Part shown: in pieces, positions 16,093-26,191 of the stretch
How positions within the stretch are numbered: position 1 is the first letter of the stretch
Layout of the letters: every line of letters begins with the position of its first letter
Source: a bacterium
GTDB taxonomy: Bacteria > Hydrothermota > UBA3073 > JACQXS01
NCBI GenBank assembly: GCA_030605695.1
Contig: JAUWHX010000021.1
Coordinates: 1 to 36,014, forward strand
Direction: 5' to 3'
DNA: 36,014 bases
Notes under the pieces: generated by a model
The model's input: only the letters and a program-made list of their open reading frames with translations
What the model was told of the DNA's origin: nothing
The model's database searches: none
Position numbers and translations under genes: made by a program

Positions 16093-18495
16093 TTAGTTGT
16101 TATTGTTCTCTACAGCTACAAAGTTAATGAGCTTATTTGGGACGAAAATAGTTTTTTTAATAGCATTGATTCTATTTGCTATCTTTGGAATTTGCAAAGC
16201 TTGTGATTTCACAGAATCCTCAGGTGTATCTTTTGGCATCTGAAGCATTGTCCTGACTTTTCCATTAATTTCAATTATTATCGTAACAATTTCTTCTTCA
16301 ATCTCTTCCCATTGTGGCCATTTAGATTTAAATACTGATTCGGTATTTCCAAGTTTTTCAATCCATAATTCTTCAGCCAGATGAGGAGCAAATGGTGCAA
16401 TTAACTGAACAAGAATCTTTAACCCATAACTAAACCAGGAGTCGTTCTCTGATTGATAAAGTTCATTAACAAATGTCATAAGAGCTGCAATAGCTGTATT
16501 ATGACTACGATTTTCAATATCATGAGTTACCTTCTTAATTGTAAAATTTATACTTTTGTAAAGTGTAGATAGCTCCTTTGGAATAGATTGAGCAATGTGT
16601 TTATTCTTATCCACGAGATTATACACCCGTGAGAGGAATCTTGATGCACCAGCAACTCCTTCAACAGACCACACAGAATCGTGTTCAGGTGGTCCTATAA
16701 AGAGTATTGTAACTCTTCCTGTATCAGCTCCCCACTTCTGTACAAATGGGCCAATAGGAACTGCGTTTCCCTTAGATTTTGACATTACCTGTCCGTCTTT
16801 ATCCATTACCATGCCGTGAGTAAATAATTTAATACAAGGTTCATTATGTACCAACAATCCCTCATCATAAAGGAATTTAGCAATAAAGCGGAAATAAATA
16901 AGATGTCCTGTAGCATGCTCAATTCCTCCAATATACTCATCTATTGGGAGCCATTTTTGAGCAGATTCTCGAGAGAAAGGTTCATTGTCATTTTTTGAAT
17001 CTAAATAACGAAGCCAGTACCAGGATGAATCTATAAATGTATCCATTGTATCCGTGTCGCGATGTGCCTCTCCACCACATTGAGGGCAAGAAGTATTGAC
17101 AAAGTCAGAAACAGAAGCTAATGGAGATTTTCCTCTTGGTGTAAAATCAGCTTCTTCAGGTAGACAGACTGGCAGTTCATCAAAGGAGACAGGAACAACA
17201 CCACATCTTGAGCAATGAATTATGGGGATTGGAGCACCCCAATATCGTTGTCTTGAGATAAGCCAGTCGCGAAGACGGTAATTCACTTTTTTTCTTCCAA
17301 GTTTTTTTTCTTCCACATACTTTTCTATTTTAACAATTCCATCATCAGAGGATAAACCAGTAAAGGAATCTGAATTTACCATTGTGCCGTAATCTGTATA
17401 TGCTTCTTGCAGGAACGGTTCGCGAACCGCCCCTACAGGTTGAATAACCATCTGTATGGGAATTTTATGGGTTTTTGCAAACTCAAAGTCTCGCTCATCA
17501 TGTGCTGGAACTCCCATTATAACTCCAGTTCCATACGATGGCAGGACATAATCAACAATCCAAATAGGTATTTTGGTCTCAGAAAGAGGATTAATCGCAT
17601 ACTCTCCTGTAAATATGCCATTTTTAGTTTGAGCGCGCTCGATTTCTGGTCGTTTCAGAGAATTTTCTATATAATTTTTAATTTTTGTGTTTTTTCTACC
17701 CATTTCTTTTGCCAATTTATCAGCAGGAGAAAGAGCTAAGAATGTAACTCCATAAATTGTGTCTGGTCTCGTTGTAAAAACAGAAATCCGCTTCTCATTA
17801 TATTGGAAATCTATTTCCAGCCCTTCGCTTCTACCAATCCAGTTTCTTTGTAAGTTCTTCACCTGCTCGGGCCATTCTGGGAGGTCATCTAAACCAGAGA
17901 GCAGTTTTTCAGCATAAGCTGTAATTTCGAAGAACCATTGAGTAATTTCTTTTTTAATCACAGGAGTTTCACATCTCCAGCACTTTTCGTTTTCTACTTG
18001 TTCATTGGCAAGGGTAGTCTGGCAATGAGGGCACCAATTTACATAAGCCCTTTTTCTGTAGGCAAGTCCTCGCTCAAAGAGTTTCAGAAAAAGCCATTGA
18101 GTCCATTTATAATAATTTGGCTCCGAAGTTATTACCTCTTTACCCCAGTCATAAGAAATTCCCATAAGTTTAAGTGTTTCCCGACTTGTATTTATATTAT
18201 CCATCGTCCATTTACGGGGATTTATTCCTTTGTCAATTGCACATTGCTCTGCAGGAAGTCCGAAAGCGTCCCAGCCAAACGGATGCAAAATATCGTATCC
18301 TTGCATTAATTTAAATCTCGCAATTGTATCGCCAAGCACATAATTTTTGGTATGTCCTATATGAATATCCCCAGAAGGATAGGGATACATTTCAAGGATA
18401 TAATATTTTTTCTTTGGATTAATTGAAGTCTTATAAAGTGAGTTTTTGAGCCAAGAATCCTGCCATCGGCTCTCTATTTTCTGAAAATCATACAT
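16093..18495 (-). CDS. leuS: Leucyl-tRNA synthetase
   Basis: 800 aa; YPYPSGDIHIGHTKNY (HIGH), VMSKSKGN (KMSKS-like), WGAPIPI, TVxPDTIYGVTFLALSP. Confidence 0.98.
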   Translation of the reverse strand: MYDFQKIESRWQDSWLKNSLYKTSINPKKKYYILEMYPYPSGDIHIGHTKNYVLGDTIARFKLMQGYDILHPFGWDAFGLPAEQCAIDKGINPRKWTMDNINTSRETLKLMGISYDWGKEVITSEPNYYKWTQWLFLKLFERGLAYRKRAYVNWCPHCQTTLANEQVENEKCWRCETPVIKKEITQWFFEITAYAEKLLSGLDDLPEWPEQVKNLQRNWIGRSEGLEIDFQYNEKRISVFTTRPDTIYGVTFLALSPADKLAKEMGRKNTKIKNYIENSLKRPEIERAQTKNGIFTGEYAINPLSETKIPIWIVDYVLPSYGTGVIMGVPAHDERDFEFAKTHKIPIQMVIQPVGAVREPFLQEAYTDYGTMVNSDSFTGLSSDDGIVKIEKYVEEKKLGRKKVNYRLRDWLISRQRYWGAPIPIIHCSRCGVVPVSFDELPVCLPEEADFTPRGKSPLASVSDFVNTSCPQCGGEAHRDTDTMDTFIDSSWYWLRYLDSKNDNEPFSRESAQKWLPIDEYIGGIEHATGHLIYFRFIAKFLYDEGLLVHNEPCIKLFTHGMVMDKDGQVMSKSKGNAVPIGPFVQKWGADTGRVTILFIGPPEHDSVWSVEGVAGASRFLSRVYNLVDKNKHIAQSIPKELSTLYKSINFTIKKVTHDIENRSHNTAIAALMTFVNELYQSENDSWFSYGLKILVQLIAPFAPHLAEELWIEKLGNTESVFKSKWPQWEEIEEEIVTIIIEINGKVRTMLQMPKDTPEDSVKSQALQIPKIANRINAIKKTIFVPNKLINFVAVENNNN
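17411..17434. repeat. AGGGGCGGTTCG-CGAACCGTTCCT-type palindrome inside leuS
   Basis: Perfect core CGGTTCGCGAACCG with CCCCTACA flank; encodes VGAVREPF. Confidence 0.7.
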
Positions 18496-18499
18496 CTAA

Positions 18500-18668
18500 T
18501 TTCACCATAAAGTCACAAAGAACCCAAAGGACACAAAGATTGATTTGCCACAAAAACACTAAGGCACTAAATGCCACTAAAGATTTCTTTTTGTGCAGTT
18601 TTGTGATTTGGTGATTTCGTGGCATTTTATTTAATCATTTCTCTGTGCTTTTGAGTCTTTGTGGTAAT
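18500..18668. repeat. Intergenic nested inverted-repeat element (CACAAAG / CACTAAA units)
   Basis: accataaagtcacaaagaacccaaaggacacaaag ... ctttgagtctttgtggt and internal gccacaaaaacactaaggcac ... gtgatttcgtggc. Confidence 0.55.
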
Positions 18669-18671
18669 ACA

Positions 18672-19721
18672 TTAAGGAATTATAGAGTAAATTTCAAAAT
18701 AGCATATTGTAGTCGTTCTTGGATGGACAGATACCTTTTTCTCTGCCCAATGAAAACCAACGCTTCCGGCTCGCACCCAATAAGTTCCGGAAGGCAATCT
18801 CATAGTGCTCGCTCCTGTTTCTCTATCTGTTGGTACACTTGGAATAGATGTTCCGGGAAAAGAAACTACTGCACGTTTAGGATTGCCGCTTTTTGCATCA
18901 GTCACTACTACAGTAAGTATCCCTGTTGAAGACTCACGCCATTTCTTAAAAACTAAGGAATTTACATTAACGCCAATTGAAAAACGTGGATAAAGTATAG
19001 AAGAACCTTTGAGTCTATGTTCAAGTTTTGATGCAGAAATTCCTACCTGAAAAAAATGACTTCTAATCTTAATTCCTGTATTGAAATCTCTACCATCAAA
19101 ATCAAATACTCCAAATAAATGATGCAAAAGTAGTATCTCTGCTCCCCAAAACAATCCTATAGCATTAGAATGATATTTTCCTGAAAACATATCTGAATTA
19201 AAAAATTGGGACCTTGGACCATATCCCACAAAACAGCCATTTCCTATTCCAATATTGTAAATTCCATAAGGGCCCATATCTTTTGTTGCTACAATAAAAA
19301 GTGAGAGTTGCTCTGAAGTTCTTTTAGAATTATATGTTTGGTCGTCATCCCAGCCAACATCTCTTCCAACACCCACTGGACAAATCCACTTATGTGGAGA
19401 TATATACTTACTTCCAATTGCAATGGCTGGCAGTTTATTAGTTTCCTCACTTACTTTGAACTTTACATCAGATGATAGAATCTTATTTGTAAGAACAGAA
19501 AGTCCGAAGGTTAATCTCTTTAGGGCTTCAATTTCAATATATGCATTTCTATCTATAGAATGGGGGTCTTCTGGGGTTGTAATGCTTAAATTTAATCCAA
19601 GACTAAATGCAGTGCCGGATGAATATGCAGTTGGGGTATCAACTAAGTGCGAAGGGTCCTTGAATTCGCTGAATCCAGTAGTAGCAAACAATAACCCTAC
19701 GATTAATAATTTATAGTTCAC
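18672..19721 (-). CDS. Hypothetical secreted/outer-membrane protein with C-terminal carboxypeptidase-regulatory/PEGA-like domain
   Basis: Signal peptide MNYKLLIVGLLFATTGFS; C-terminal STGILTVVVTDAKSGNPKRAVVSFPG...RLPSGTYWVRAGSVGF; adjacent to EPS genes. Confidence 0.6.
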   Translation of the reverse strand: MNYKLLIVGLLFATTGFSEFKDPSHLVDTPTAYSSGTAFSLGLNLSITTPEDPHSIDRNAYIEIEALKRLTFGLSVLTNKILSSDVKFKVSEETNKLPAIAIGSKYISPHKWICPVGVGRDVGWDDDQTYNSKRTSEQLSLFIVATKDMGPYGIYNIGIGNGCFVGYGPRSQFFNSDMFSGKYHSNAIGLFWGAEILLLHHLFGVFDFDGRDFNTGIKIRSHFFQVGISASKLEHRLKGSSILYPRFSIGVNVNSLVFKKWRESSTGILTVVVTDAKSGNPKRAVVSFPGTSIPSVPTDRETGASTMRLPSGTYWVRAGSVGFHWAEKKVSVHPRTTTICYFEIYSIIP

Positions 19722-21778
19722 GATTTTGGAGTATAATATTTATAATAATAATGATAACTGTAATATATTCCATCTTTTACCTTGTTAACAACTACACCAA
19801 GGAAAACTACTCCTGTGGATTTAAACGATGATATTGTTCGAAGTAATAACTCTCTCGGAATTTTCCTCAATTCCAATGCCAAAATTACACCTTCTACCAT
19901 ATTTCCCAATAAAAATCCATCTGCACAAGTAATAAGCGGAGGAGAGTCAATTATCACCATTTCAAAATCCTTCCTCAACCCAGAAATTAAGGTTTTCATT
20001 GATTCAGAATCTATAAGCTCGCTGGGATTCGGTGGTATATGACCTGCTGGAATAACCCAAAGATTTTCTATCTTGGTAGGAAATATCACATCTTCTATTT
20101 TTACATCTCCAATGAGGAAGTTTGATAACCCGACTTTACTTGATATCTTAAACAACTTATGTAAAGAAGGTTTTCTGAGGTCTCCCTCTACCATAACTGT
20201 TTTTTGTAATGCTCTTGCATAAGTCACACCAAGATTGGAGACAAGAGTTGATTTCCCTTCTTTTGCCGCACAGCTTGAAACAAGCAAAGTTTTTAAGCTG
20301 CCAGGTTTTGAAAACTTTAAGTTTATTTGAAGTTTCTTATATGCCTCAGCTGACGGTGATATCTGGTCCTCAATTATATCATCAGAGTGCACCGGAATTG
20401 TTCCTGCCACAGGAATTTTTAATTTCTCTACATCTTCTACTTCTTTAATAGAAGTATCCAAATGTTCTTGAACAATCACTCCCCCAATTCCAATCCCGAT
20501 TCCGAAGACTAAAGCCAATATAAGATTTCTGACTGGATTAGGATATATTGGAAGTTGAGGTGGAATTGCTCGTTCAATTATCACGATATTCCCAATTTCT
20601 CCTACTTCTGTTATTTTAGCTTCCTCGTAACGGTCAATTAGACTTTGGTAGACGCTTTTGTTAAATTCATAAGTTCGCTCAAGTCTTGCAAGTTTATATT
20701 CTTTTGTAGGAAAACGACGCACACGTTCCTGATATTCCTTTATTCTTTTCTCCATAGCACTTTTTGCCGATTGCAATTTAATGAGATTGAACTTTTCATT
20801 AAATATTTTTCCTGATAATTCTTCAATATAAAAGAGTGGATTCATTGAAAGCACTTCTTCTTCAGCTCTACTCGTTGCTTTTTGCTTAAGTCTTCGCTTG
20901 ATGTCCTCTATTTTTTTATTTAGTCCTATTAACTTAGGATGCTCCGGAGCCAGCCCCGCAATTATATACGAAGAATATTCGTTCCCAAGTACCAAAAGTT
21001 GAGCCCTTAAACTTGAAAGCGAGGGATTATCAATTTTAACAATTTCTTCTGCAAGTCTCTCGTTTTCTTTTTTAAGTTCTTGTTTTAATCGTGCGATTAG
21101 CGTCTCCGTTATACTAATTTGAGATACCTTTGAACCATATTCCGATTGAAGTTTAACAAGCTCTTCTTGCAAAGCACTACCACTGGCATCTATTGAGATG
21201 AGCTTCTCTTTTTCCTTGAATTTCTGAAGAGATTCTTCTGCCTCTTTTAGTCTTTTTTGGACTTCTGGAAGTTGAACTTCTATGAACCTTCTTACTTCTG
21301 TCACTTTTGCTCTTGCAATTTCCACAGAATACTCTTTAAAAGCCTCTGCGATATTATTCGTTATTAAAGCAACTTCCTCAGCAGTTCCTGCTTCAACTGT
21401 AACTTGAATGATGATGGAAGCTCTTAAGGGAGTAATTTTAGTTTTCTCAAGCAAAATATCAGGGGCATCTTCAAGATCAAGGAACCCTATTTTTAGTCTC
21501 TTTTCACGCATGCGATTTATTACTTTTTCTGCGAATCCTCTTGACCTTAGTATTTCACAGTTCGTTTCTATCCCAAATGCTTCTTCTAATATTTGACTTT
21601 CACCAAGTAAGGTTGAAATTCCTTTCACTAAAACCTTAGAGGAGGCACGAAATGTTTTTGGAGTTAAAGTAGTCTTTATCGCAGTAAATAGCATAATTCC
21701 ACAAAATATGCCAATAAAAATCCATTTTCTCCGCAAGAAAACACGAATATACCTTCTTATATCTATTTCGCCTTCCAT
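19718..21778 (-). CDS. Polysaccharide biosynthesis tyrosine autokinase (Wzc/BY-kinase with Wzz domain)
   Basis: N-terminal Wzz, coiled coil, Walker A SSCAAKEGKSTLVSNLG, GDLRKPSLHKLF, VIIDSPP, and C-terminal Tyr cluster YYSYHYYYKYY. Confidence 0.95.
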   Translation of the reverse strand: MEGEIDIRRYIRVFLRRKWIFIGIFCGIMLFTAIKTTLTPKTFRASSKVLVKGISTLLGESQILEEAFGIETNCEILRSRGFAEKVINRMREKRLKIGFLDLEDAPDILLEKTKITPLRASIIIQVTVEAGTAEEVALITNNIAEAFKEYSVEIARAKVTEVRRFIEVQLPEVQKRLKEAEESLQKFKEKEKLISIDASGSALQEELVKLQSEYGSKVSQISITETLIARLKQELKKENERLAEEIVKIDNPSLSSLRAQLLVLGNEYSSYIIAGLAPEHPKLIGLNKKIEDIKRRLKQKATSRAEEEVLSMNPLFYIEELSGKIFNEKFNLIKLQSAKSAMEKRIKEYQERVRRFPTKEYKLARLERTYEFNKSVYQSLIDRYEEAKITEVGEIGNIVIIERAIPPQLPIYPNPVRNLILALVFGIGIGIGGVIVQEHLDTSIKEVEDVEKLKIPVAGTIPVHSDDIIEDQISPSAEAYKKLQINLKFSKPGSLKTLLVSSCAAKEGKSTLVSNLGVTYARALQKTVMVEGDLRKPSLHKLFKISSKVGLSNFLIGDVKIEDVIFPTKIENLWVIPAGHIPPNPSELIDSESMKTLISGLRKDFEMVIIDSPPLITCADGFLLGNMVEGVILALELRKIPRELLLRTISSFKSTGVVFLGVVVNKVKDGIYYSYHYYYKYYTPKS

Positions 21779-21787
21779 TAAATTACT

Positions 21788-21866
21788 ACATGGAACAACC
21801 CTTCTATTCCTTGGAACAGGTCATCTGTTCCTTTCAATATGCCATATGTTCCACGGAACATCTCGT
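21788..21866. promoter_or_regulatory. Three consecutive GGAACA/TGTTCC dyads between BY-kinase and SLBB genes
   Basis: GGAACAacccttctATTCC; GGAACAGgtcatCTGTTCC; ATGTTCCacGGAACAT. Confidence 0.45.
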
Positions 21867-21884
21867 ATGCAGACTTGTCCATAT

Positions 21885-22340
21885 TTATTTCTTGAGCATA
21901 TTATATAATTGGAGATATACCAGCACAACAAGAGTAGCTTCTGTAATATTGTGTGTAAAGCCCTTGGCTTTAGAAAAAAATGTCTGATTAATCCGTACCA
22001 TATCTCCGGGTTTCATAATAGGAATACCCTCACGATTTCCTGTTTTAAAGAATTTAGATAAGTTCACATTAACCTTACAGGGAATTGGGAAAGAATGTAT
22101 AAGCTCAACCCTTGAGAGATTAGCACCTTTCAGTAGTCCTCCGGCTAAAGATAAAAGTGTAACAAGGTCTGTTCCGTCTGGGATAGAATAAAGTCCGGAA
22201 GACGCAATTTCTCCCCATATAGACACCTTTATTTGAAGCTCACCTACTCCTCCAAGATATACATAATATTTAGCCCCTGGGGACTGAATGTCTTGAACCT
22301 GTAACAGAAAAAATATTAAGATAGCCACTTTGTTTTCCAT
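21885..22340 (-). CDS. SLBB-domain polysaccharide export-type protein
   Basis: MENKVAILIFFLLQVQDIQSPGAKYYVYLGGVGELQIKVSIWGEIASSGLYSIPDGTDLVTLLSLAGGLLKGAN; start at 22340 gives a hydrophobic leader, shorter than the ORF track. Confidence 0.75.
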   Translation of the reverse strand: MENKVAILIFFLLQVQDIQSPGAKYYVYLGGVGELQIKVSIWGEIASSGLYSIPDGTDLVTLLSLAGGLLKGANLSRVELIHSFPIPCKVNVNLSKFFKTGNREGIPIMKPGDMVRINQTFFSKAKGFTHNITEATLVVLVYLQLYNMLKK

Positions 22341-22450
22341 ACAGATTAAAAAACTCTTTGTCAAGTAAAAAAGTAAACGTTGTAGACTCGTATGAGTGGT
22401 TAAATCATTTTTACTTGACATCTGATTTTTGGTGGTATAAGTTAAAATTA

Positions 22451-23074
22451 ATGAGACTTGATGTATCACCAACTCGGATGGAGCTTTTGGGACTTCGTAA
22501 ACGAACTGCCCTTGCAAAACGGGGACATAAGTTGCTTAAAGACAAACAAGATGAGTTAATGAGAAAACTTTTAGAAGGATTGAAAATTTTAAGAGAGTTG
22601 AGGGAAAAGTTGGAAAGAGAGCTTGAATTCACGATAAAAAGATTTTTATTTGCACGGAGTTCAATGAATTCTGGAGAGGTTGAAGAAGCATTTCTTTTGC
22701 CTGGCAAGGAGCTACGGATAGAACTTGAGAAGAAAAGGTTTTTAAATGTTGAGGTTCCTATTTTCAAAAGGATAGTATCCGGAAAAATACACTGTTATGG
22801 ATTTGCGAGAACAAGCCCGGAACTTGACCTTTCACTTTTGAGTCTTGAAAAAGTAGTAGAGGAAATAATAGAACTTGCAGAGCGTGAAAAATCTATTGAG
22901 CTTATAGCGATGGAGATACAACGGACAAGGAGAAGGGTAAACGCTCTTGAATATGTTTTGATTCCATCGCTTGTAGAGACTGTGAGATATATTCAGATGA
23001 AGTTATCAGAGATGGAGCGAGGTAATCTTTCAAGATTAATGCGTATAAAAGAAATAATAAGAGGCAGTGAGTAA
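22451..23074 (+). CDS. V/A-type ATP synthase subunit D
   Basis: MRLDVSPTRMELLGLRKRTALAKRGHKLLKDKQDELMRK...EIQRTRRRVNALEYVLIPSLVETVRYIQMKLSEMER...RLMRIKEII; TTGACA promoter just upstream. Confidence 0.92.
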   Translation: MRLDVSPTRMELLGLRKRTALAKRGHKLLKDKQDELMRKLLEGLKILRELREKLERELEFTIKRFLFARSSMNSGEVEEAFLLPGKELRIELEKKRFLNVEVPIFKRIVSGKIHCYGFARTSPELDLSLLSLEKVVEEIIELAEREKSIELIAMEIQRTRRRVNALEYVLIPSLVETVRYIQMKLSEMERGNLSRLMRIKEIIRGSE

Positions 23075-23134
23075 ATTATAAGTTATGAATTTTCTATCGT
23101 TAGTTTTTAATTTATAATTCAAAGAGGAGGTAAT

Positions 23135-23473
23135 ATGGAGTTCTTGTTACTTGGAGGAATGATTCTTTTAATGGGAGTTCTAAACAAGATACTTGTTTTC
23201 AAACAAGCGAATAAAGCTCTTATAGGACTTAAACTCCCTATTGGCATTGTAGTATTTTTTGTTGGAGTTAGCTCATTTGCAAAGGGAGTAGGATTTATCT
23301 TTCCCGGTATTATGGGAATAATAGCAGGTGTATTTCTCATAATGGATTTACTTAAACTAATTCCAATGGCATCAGACTCTCTTGAGAGAGTAGATATAGC
23401 AATTACAGGATTTCAAATCCCTATTGGTATTCTTACATCAATATCAGCTATAATAGGGTTGTTTATGAGATAA
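23135..23473 (+). CDS. Small multi-pass membrane protein, unknown function
   Basis: 112 aa, strongly hydrophobic, GAGGAGG ribosome-binding site. Confidence 0.75.
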   Translation: MEFLLLGGMILLMGVLNKILVFKQANKALIGLKLPIGIVVFFVGVSSFAKGVGFIFPGIMGIIAGVFLIMDLLKLIPMASDSLERVDIAITGFQIPIGILTSISAIIGLFMR

Positions 23474-23495
23474 AACAACTGCAAGATAGCCTCTT

Positions 23496-24125
23496 TTGCT
23501 ACATCTTTCGTATAGATTTCCAGACTGTATGTTGACATATAAGTTTCCTTGGATTTTTGAGCTTGCATTTAAAATTCCTCCTCTTTTAATCTGGAGAAAG
23601 AAGAGTTTAAAAACTTTGGTAAGGGCAATTCGTGAATTATCCATACAACCACATAAAATATTGGACATTGGATGTGGAGCTGGAGTTTTGACTCCAGTGA
23701 TTAGAATGCTATATCCTGAGGCAGAAATACTTGGCATAGATAGTTCTGCCGAGATGATAGATTTTGCAAGAATGAAATATGGGAATCTTGCAGAATTCAA
23801 GGTAGTAGATTTTTTAGGATATGAAGGGGCTTATGATTTAATCATCGGGTTTTATAGTTTTGAGTTTTTCCCTTTATTTGAGGGGATAAAAAGAGTGAAA
23901 AAACTCCTTAAACCCGGAGGAGTGTGTATTATAATAACAACCGGGAGAGCTCCTTTTAGTATCTTACATCAGTTTTTTGTGAGCAAACTTTTGAGAACGG
24001 AACTTTATCTTTATTCTCCATCTGATTTTTATAAATTTCTTGTAAAAGAGAATTTTTCCTTGCAGACAAAAATTATAAGTGAGATTGAGGGAAGCTATCT
24101 TCTTTCCATTAAATCTCTGGGATGA
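23496..24125 (+). CDS. Class I SAM-dependent methyltransferase
   Basis: ILDIGCGAGVLTPVIRMLYPEAEILGIDSSAEMIDFAR...LLKPGGVCIIIT; true start may be the internal M of MLTYKF. Confidence 0.88.
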   Translation: MLHLSYRFPDCMLTYKFPWIFELAFKIPPLLIWRKKSLKTLVRAIRELSIQPHKILDIGCGAGVLTPVIRMLYPEAEILGIDSSAEMIDFARMKYGNLAEFKVVDFLGYEGAYDLIIGFYSFEFFPLFEGIKRVKKLLKPGGVCIIITTGRAPFSILHQFFVSKLLRTELYLYSPSDFYKFLVKENFSLQTKIISEIEGSYLLSIKSLG

Positions 24126-24160
24126 ATTCCAAGCTACGAAATTAATTAGTTGTAAAGAAA

Positions 24161-24184
24161 GGGGCAGACACACAGGTCTGCCCC
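24161..24184. terminator. Perfect hairpin GGGGCAGAC-acacag-GTCTGCCCC between convergent genes
   Basis: 9-bp perfect arms, between stops at 24125 (+) and 24223 (-); weak T-tract, so could also be a REP-like palindrome. Confidence 0.55.
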
Positions 24185-24222
24185 CATATCTTCTGTCAAA
24201 CAGAATTTGATAAATCAAATCT

Positions 24223-25929
24223 CTACTTGAGTAAGATAAGTTTCTTTGTCCCAGTTTCTTCTCCAATCTCAAATTTGCAGAAATAGATTCCAGATACTAA
24301 CTCTTTGGTATCAAGTTTGAGTTCGTGCTTTCCTTCTGTTCTAACCTGGTCCAGAAGAGTAGTAACCAGCCTGCCAGTTATGTCGTAGAGTTTGATACTC
24401 ACATGAGCTTTAGTAGGAAGTTCGTAGAGAATTGAGCCGGAAGTTTGAATAGGATTGGAGTAATCTACTTTGAAGCTTGGCTTTACTGAGGATTCTTCCA
24501 CCCCATAAGCTGGCACATGAACAATCCTCATCATAAAATCATGTGCAGCAACAACTTCCCAAACACTTAGGTCATCGGACCAGTACGACCTATTATCTAC
24601 TGGCGAGTTCTCATCTGATCCAATGGCAGGTCCGGTATCATTTTCTGCAAATTTCGCTACAAGCCAGATGTCATCTGTTGTAGTAATTTGTGTCAAAGTA
24701 CTATCAAAGTCTACAACTATCCACTCTGGAGATGCAAATGCCAATGGACCTGTAATTGTTTGATATGGAGAGCCCATATCTGGAGTTGATGCACTCCCGG
24801 GGAACAATCCTATATATTCAAGAGCTTTGGTGCTATTTACATAGACCTTACCTTTTGTAACATAGAATGGCGGGACGACATAAGACGTAAATCTCGCGGC
24901 AAAGGCATCGTCGGCTCCATTTGGAGTATTCACTGCCCACCATCCTTCTTTTTTGAAGTCGTCGTATGCAATTTCACCGTGTTCATAGCTTTGGGAAACC
25001 CGTGATAGAGTATCGTTGTCAGGAACCTCGTCTCCAGCAAGAGATGTAGCAAAAGTAACAGTATGTTCTTCATTATAAAGAAGAGGAGTCCAATTAACGA
25101 ATGTAAGAGGTTGTGTAGCACCTGAAGCTAAATCGTTAACTGTCTGAGAATCTGCATACACAAGGGTGCCAAGATGGTCTGTTATAATGCATCCCACTTT
25201 AAATGTTTCAGTGTTAAGTCCTGTGTTTTTCGCTGTAGCTTTTACCTCGTAGCTTGTTCCAACATACACACCACCAGAAGGAGCTTCTGTTGAGAACACG
25301 CAAACATCGTGATCAACTGAAGTCCATGAGACATATGCGAACTTTGCATGCTCGCCATAAGAGGAATTTGGTAGCCAAACACCAGATGAATCATAAAAAC
25401 TATGTCCTTGAAAAGCATCGTCTGATATACAAAAAGGACTCCCTGATGGAACATCTCCAGGCACTACTGAGAGCCAGAAATCTCCTGACTCAATTTTTAT
25501 TGAATCAGGTAGGTCATGCATTGTTTCACTTGGATAGTTGAGGGCAGTCAAGTCCACGGATTCATAGAGAACTGTCTGTCCGTCACCAGCATAGATTTTG
25601 AACCTGAACTGGTCGCTAATCCAAGGGTTACCTCCATCTTTATAAAATATACTCTTCACCTTTTTAATCCAAAAAGGGTACTGAACCTGTGAGAAGTCAG
25701 ACATTTCAAAGAAAGTTGCTCTCTCAGGAGTCCAAGTGAAGAAAGCACCAGTTCCACTATAATAAGTTATCCATTCTTCAGCTTTTTCCCCCTTTAAGAT
25801 GACCGAGTTCTTGGCACTGGGACCTACCCAACCTGCTTTTACCGTATTGCTTATCACTCTGCCCATATAGTCTCCAAAACAATAACTTGCAATTACCACA
25901 CCTAAAATAAAAAACATAACCTTTTTCAT
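24223..25929 (-). CDS. Secreted protein with CARDB-like region and T9SS type A sorting domain
   Basis: Signal peptide MKKVMFFILGVVIASYCFG; 'DVCVFSTEAPSGGVYVGTSYEVKATAKNTG'; C-terminus VSIKLYDITGRLVTTLLDQVRTEGKHELKLDTKELVSGIYFCKFEIGEETGTKKLILLK; GGAGGAGG ribosome-binding site. Confidence 0.85.
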   Translation of the reverse strand: MKKVMFFILGVVIASYCFGDYMGRVISNTVKAGWVGPSAKNSVILKGEKAEEWITYYSGTGAFFTWTPERATFFEMSDFSQVQYPFWIKKVKSIFYKDGGNPWISDQFRFKIYAGDGQTVLYESVDLTALNYPSETMHDLPDSIKIESGDFWLSVVPGDVPSGSPFCISDDAFQGHSFYDSSGVWLPNSSYGEHAKFAYVSWTSVDHDVCVFSTEAPSGGVYVGTSYEVKATAKNTGLNTETFKVGCIITDHLGTLVYADSQTVNDLASGATQPLTFVNWTPLLYNEEHTVTFATSLAGDEVPDNDTLSRVSQSYEHGEIAYDDFKKEGWWAVNTPNGADDAFAARFTSYVVPPFYVTKGKVYVNSTKALEYIGLFPGSASTPDMGSPYQTITGPLAFASPEWIVVDFDSTLTQITTTDDIWLVAKFAENDTGPAIGSDENSPVDNRSYWSDDLSVWEVVAAHDFMMRIVHVPAYGVEESSVKPSFKVDYSNPIQTSGSILYELPTKAHVSIKLYDITGRLVTTLLDQVRTEGKHELKLDTKELVSGIYFCKFEIGEETGTKKLILLK

Positions 25930-26153
25930 CTTTTTCCTCCTCCTTTTATAAAAACATCTATACATTCTGTCAGCAACTCTATTACTTCATACACACCTCC
26001 TTTTATTAAATCATTGTTTCTCACTTTATAAATGCTACCATTTCCTTTCATTTATTTATTAAGTATAATTCTTAAGATTACTTTTGTCAAGAAAAATTGC
26101 TTTGCATTATACTTATTTTTTTATTCATTTTCTTCAAACTTTAAGGGTTTTTC

Positions 26154-26181
26154 TTGACAAACATCTTTTCTACATTATCTT
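26154..26181 (+). promoter_or_regulatory. Putative sigma70 promoter TTGACA-16-TATCTT upstream of mce-like gene
   Basis: tttcTTGACAaacatcttttctacatTATCTTttcacacaagATG; very short leader; approximate position. Confidence 0.5.
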
Positions 26182-26191
26182 TTCACACAAG

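Noticed and set aside
20209-20448. Antisense ORFs over the tyrosine autokinase, leuS, porU-like and other genes listed in the ORF track
   Set aside because: They overlap well-supported genes on the opposite strand, have no recognisable motifs and no clear ribosome-binding sites.
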